From an uncultured Bacteroidia bacterium (GTDB lineage: Bacteria; Bacteroidota; Bacteroidia; Bacteroidales; Prolixibacteraceae), in contig CAIVCR010000103.1 in assembly GCA_903904515.1 (NCBI GenBank), forward strand, positions 84,945 to 148,944: a stretch of DNA of 64,000 bases. The letters run 5' to 3'. This document shows, piece by piece, positions 62,615 to 64,000 of this stretch. The notes below the pieces were generated by a model. The model made no database searches, was not told where the DNA came from, and was given only the letters and a program-made list of their open reading frames with translations. The position numbers and the translations under genes are program-made. Positions within the stretch are counted from its first letter, which is position 1; every line of letters begins with the position of its first letter.

Positions 62615-63102
62615 TTTCTGAGGTCAAATTGTTTTTTTTCACACTTATTCGCTGTATTCCCGCACCTATTGCTAAAAAGGGGTCACCTGCCAAGTCATTC
62701 GCAAATATTGCACGGATTAGGATTCAATTCATCTTTTTTTTTCGAGATTTGCAACTGAAGAATATCTCTTTAGACCCTAATCAATTTATATATTCAACCA
62801 CTCTGACAGGACATTTGTTCCTGTCAGGGTTAAAAATATGTAACTCTCCATCTCTCCTCTCCCTGCAATGCCGGTATTATCCACCTTTTGTCGGACGGAA
62901 TATTTTCTACTCATGACACCGTCCATTGTCATTCCAAGTGGAGCGAAGCGGAATGAGGAATCTCAATTTCATTGCTTATTTTCTTAACTGTCATGAAAAC
63001 TGGTGTGCCAGCAGGTAGGGGACATTTAATTATTCTTATTACTTACTTGCTCAAGATTGTTATCAATTGACAAGGTTCATTCATTTTTTTAACGAAAATG
63101 TT
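62615..63102. other. Noncoding gap with short repeats before tetR
   Basis: The 95-codon frame at 62629 has no recognisable protein character and crosses repeats, so no gene is called. The gap holds the second copy (62667-62699) of the 33-base sequence found at 26292-26324, a 9-bp hairpin at 62803-62827 (CTGACAGGA with TCCTGTCAG), and a dispersed-repeat-like stretch near 62929-62970 with 'gtcattcc', 'ggagcgaagcggaatgagg'. Confidence 0.7.
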
Positions 63103-63110
63103 TATATTTG
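63103..63110 (+). promoter_or_regulatory. Candidate -7 promoter element of the tetR gene
   Basis: TATATTTG matches TAnnTTTG exactly and lies 25 bases before the ATG at 63135. The -33 region has no clear TTTG. Confidence 0.45.
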
Positions 63111-63134
63111 ACCCACATGTTTTAAAAGTCTATT

Positions 63135-63737
63135 ATGAGCATTGATAACAGTAACACAAAAAGGGACGTTGTACGAGAGAATATTCTGAAAATCGCACAG
63201 GAGATTTTCAGCAAGTACGGCTATAAGAAAACTACCCTGGATGATATTGCTAATGCTGTAAGAAAAGGGAAAAGTTCCCTTTATTACTATTTCAGTAGTA
63301 AGGAGGATCTTTTTCAGGAAGTAATCCAAAAAGAGGCAGACATCCTGCGTGAAGAGCTCTCCAAGGTTCTTCAGAAAGATATCGATCCGGCTGAGAAATT
63401 ACGAGACTATGTGATGACCAAAATTACAACCTACCGTCAATTGGCGAATTTCTACAATGCCATTGAAAACGATACGGCAGCAGTGGAGTTTATCGATAAA
63501 ATAAAATCACAATACTACCAGGAGGAGATCCGCATGATGAAACGTATCCTTCTCGAGGGTGCCCGTCAGCGTAAATTTATTGTGAAAGACTTTACCCTGG
63601 TCGCGATAGGGATCACAACGGCCATTCGGGGACTGGAGATGCCTTTATCTGCTGGTCCTTACCGCTCAACCGATCTGGGCAAGAGTGTCGATTCAATAGT
63701 CAAGATTATCTGTTACGGTATTATGAAACGGGAATAA
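63135..63737 (+). CDS. TetR/AcrR family transcriptional regulator
   Basis: A 200-residue protein of normal TetR length. The N-terminal HTH is clear: 'ENILKIAQEIFSKYGYKKTTLDDIANAVRKGKSSLYYYFSSKEDLFQEVI' (about 15-64), with the tight turn before 'KSSLYYYF' as recognition helix. The C-terminal ligand-binding and dimer domain (about 80-195) is helical and shows no specific signature. It would repress its own or a nearby gene until a ligand binds. The next gene, on the other strand, is a DUF2807 protein, and the upstream gene is a LytTR regulator; neither identifies the target. A short GCCAG-type repeat cluster follows the stop codon. Confidence 0.93.
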   Translation: MSIDNSNTKRDVVRENILKIAQEIFSKYGYKKTTLDDIANAVRKGKSSLYYYFSSKEDLFQEVIQKEADILREELSKVLQKDIDPAEKLRDYVMTKITTYRQLANFYNAIENDTAAVEFIDKIKSQYYQEEIRMMKRILLEGARQRKFIVKDFTLVAIGITTAIRGLEMPLSAGPYRSTDLGKSVDSIVKIICYGIMKRE

Positions 63738-63746
63738 TACTGGCAA

Positions 63747-63794
63747 CTAGCTGCTAGCCACAAGCTGCCAGTAACCAGCCGCCAGCCGCCAGCT
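63747..63794. repeat. GCCAG-type short repeat cluster between convergent genes
   Basis: Degenerate copies of 'gctgccagtaaccagccgcc' and similar words fill the space between the tetR stop and the end of the reverse-strand gene. The cluster is related to the one at 18536-18582. Confidence 0.7.
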
Positions 63795-64000
63795 AATTAA
63801 AATTTACATCCCCTCCACTCGATTTCTGGACATTCCGTTCCTTTGGATCACCCGATACCTTAATATTCCCGCCGCTACTTGCCTGGGCATTAATTTTATC
63901 TGATACTGAGAGCTTTAAATTTGCCCCGCTTGATGCACCTGCATTGCAAGTTTTGCTTTTCAGATCGGTTGCCTTAATGTTTGCACCGCTTGATCCGTCA
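63793..64000 (-). CDS. DUF2807 (head GIN) protein, C-terminal part (5' end outside window)
   Basis: On the reverse strand a frame is open from the window edge to a TAG at 63795-63793, coding for the last 68 complete residues of a protein that begins beyond 64000. The peptide shows short beta-solenoid turns, 'GSSGANIKATDLKSK', 'AGASSGANLKLSV', 'AQASSGGNIKVSGDP' and 'QKSSGGDVNF', typical of the C-terminal end of the DUF2807 'head GIN' family common in Bacteroidota. These proteins usually have a signal peptide or lipobox and are thought to be envelope-associated, with function unknown. It is too short for the standard reading-frame cut-off and would be missed by a length filter. Confidence 0.85.
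   Translation of the reverse strand, partial: DGSSGANIKATDLKSKTCNAGASSGANLKLSVSDKINAQASSGGNIKVSGDPKERNVQKSSGGDVNFN

Noticed and set aside
62629..62916. 95-codon forward frame after the LytTR gene
   Set aside because: It starts in a T-rich run, crosses a dispersed repeat and a hairpin, and has no recognisable domain or signal.

Overview
The window looks like a chromosome segment of a Bacteroidota bacterium, probably class Bacteroidia. The reasons are a PorV-type protein of the type IX secretion system (T9SS), a giant protein ending in a T9SS sorting domain, several LytTR regulators, a LytS-type kinase, a DUF2807 protein, lipoproteins, candidate TAnnTTTG promoter elements and mostly weak Shine-Dalgarno sequences. 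Genus or species cannot be told from the sequence alone.

Layout. (1) 1-10.3 kb is a defence-like accessory region. A forward-strand type I restriction-modification operon runs hsdM (3' part only), hsdS, a DUF4062 gene, an AlbA_2/Schlafen-type ATP-binding gene, hsdR and a YgjP-like metallopeptidase gene. Convergent to it lies a translationally coupled three-gene operon: an unknown 99-aa protein, an HEXXH metallopeptidase and a dCTP-deaminase-like protein. (2) tRNA-Cys at 10.8 kb separates this from housekeeping genes: folB, glnS, a repeat-bearing lipoprotein, a decayed MATE fragment, a Tat-exported Gfo/Idh/MocA protein, an intact MATE transporter and a DPE2-like 4-alpha-glucanotransferase. (3) 21.3-26.6 kb holds a LiaF-like membrane protein, a LytS-type kinase and a LytTR regulator. 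Between them are long noncoding stretches packed with inverted and dispersed repeats. (4) 26.6-62.6 kb is a surface locus: a PorV-like protein, one 11,177-codon gene for a giant repetitive T9SS cargo, a strong terminator and a LytTR regulator. (5) The end holds a TetR regulator and the 3' part of a DUF2807 gene on the reverse strand.

How the parts may work together. HsdM, HsdS and HsdR would form the restriction-modification complex, with the two intercalated genes as possible accessory defence functions. The reverse-strand trio is the best candidate for an undescribed system; this rests on gene order and motifs only. In the surface locus, PorV-family proteins carry T9SS cargo at the outer membrane, so the PorV-like gene next to a giant cargo gene suggests a dedicated export partner. 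The giant protein has a signal peptide, three glycine-rich domains, thirteen large beta-rich modules with a conserved W/C header, a PKD-like domain, an array of eight Ig-like repeats and a C-terminal sorting domain. This suggests a filamentous cell-surface adhesin. A 33-base sequence occurs in direct orientation on both sides of the surface locus.
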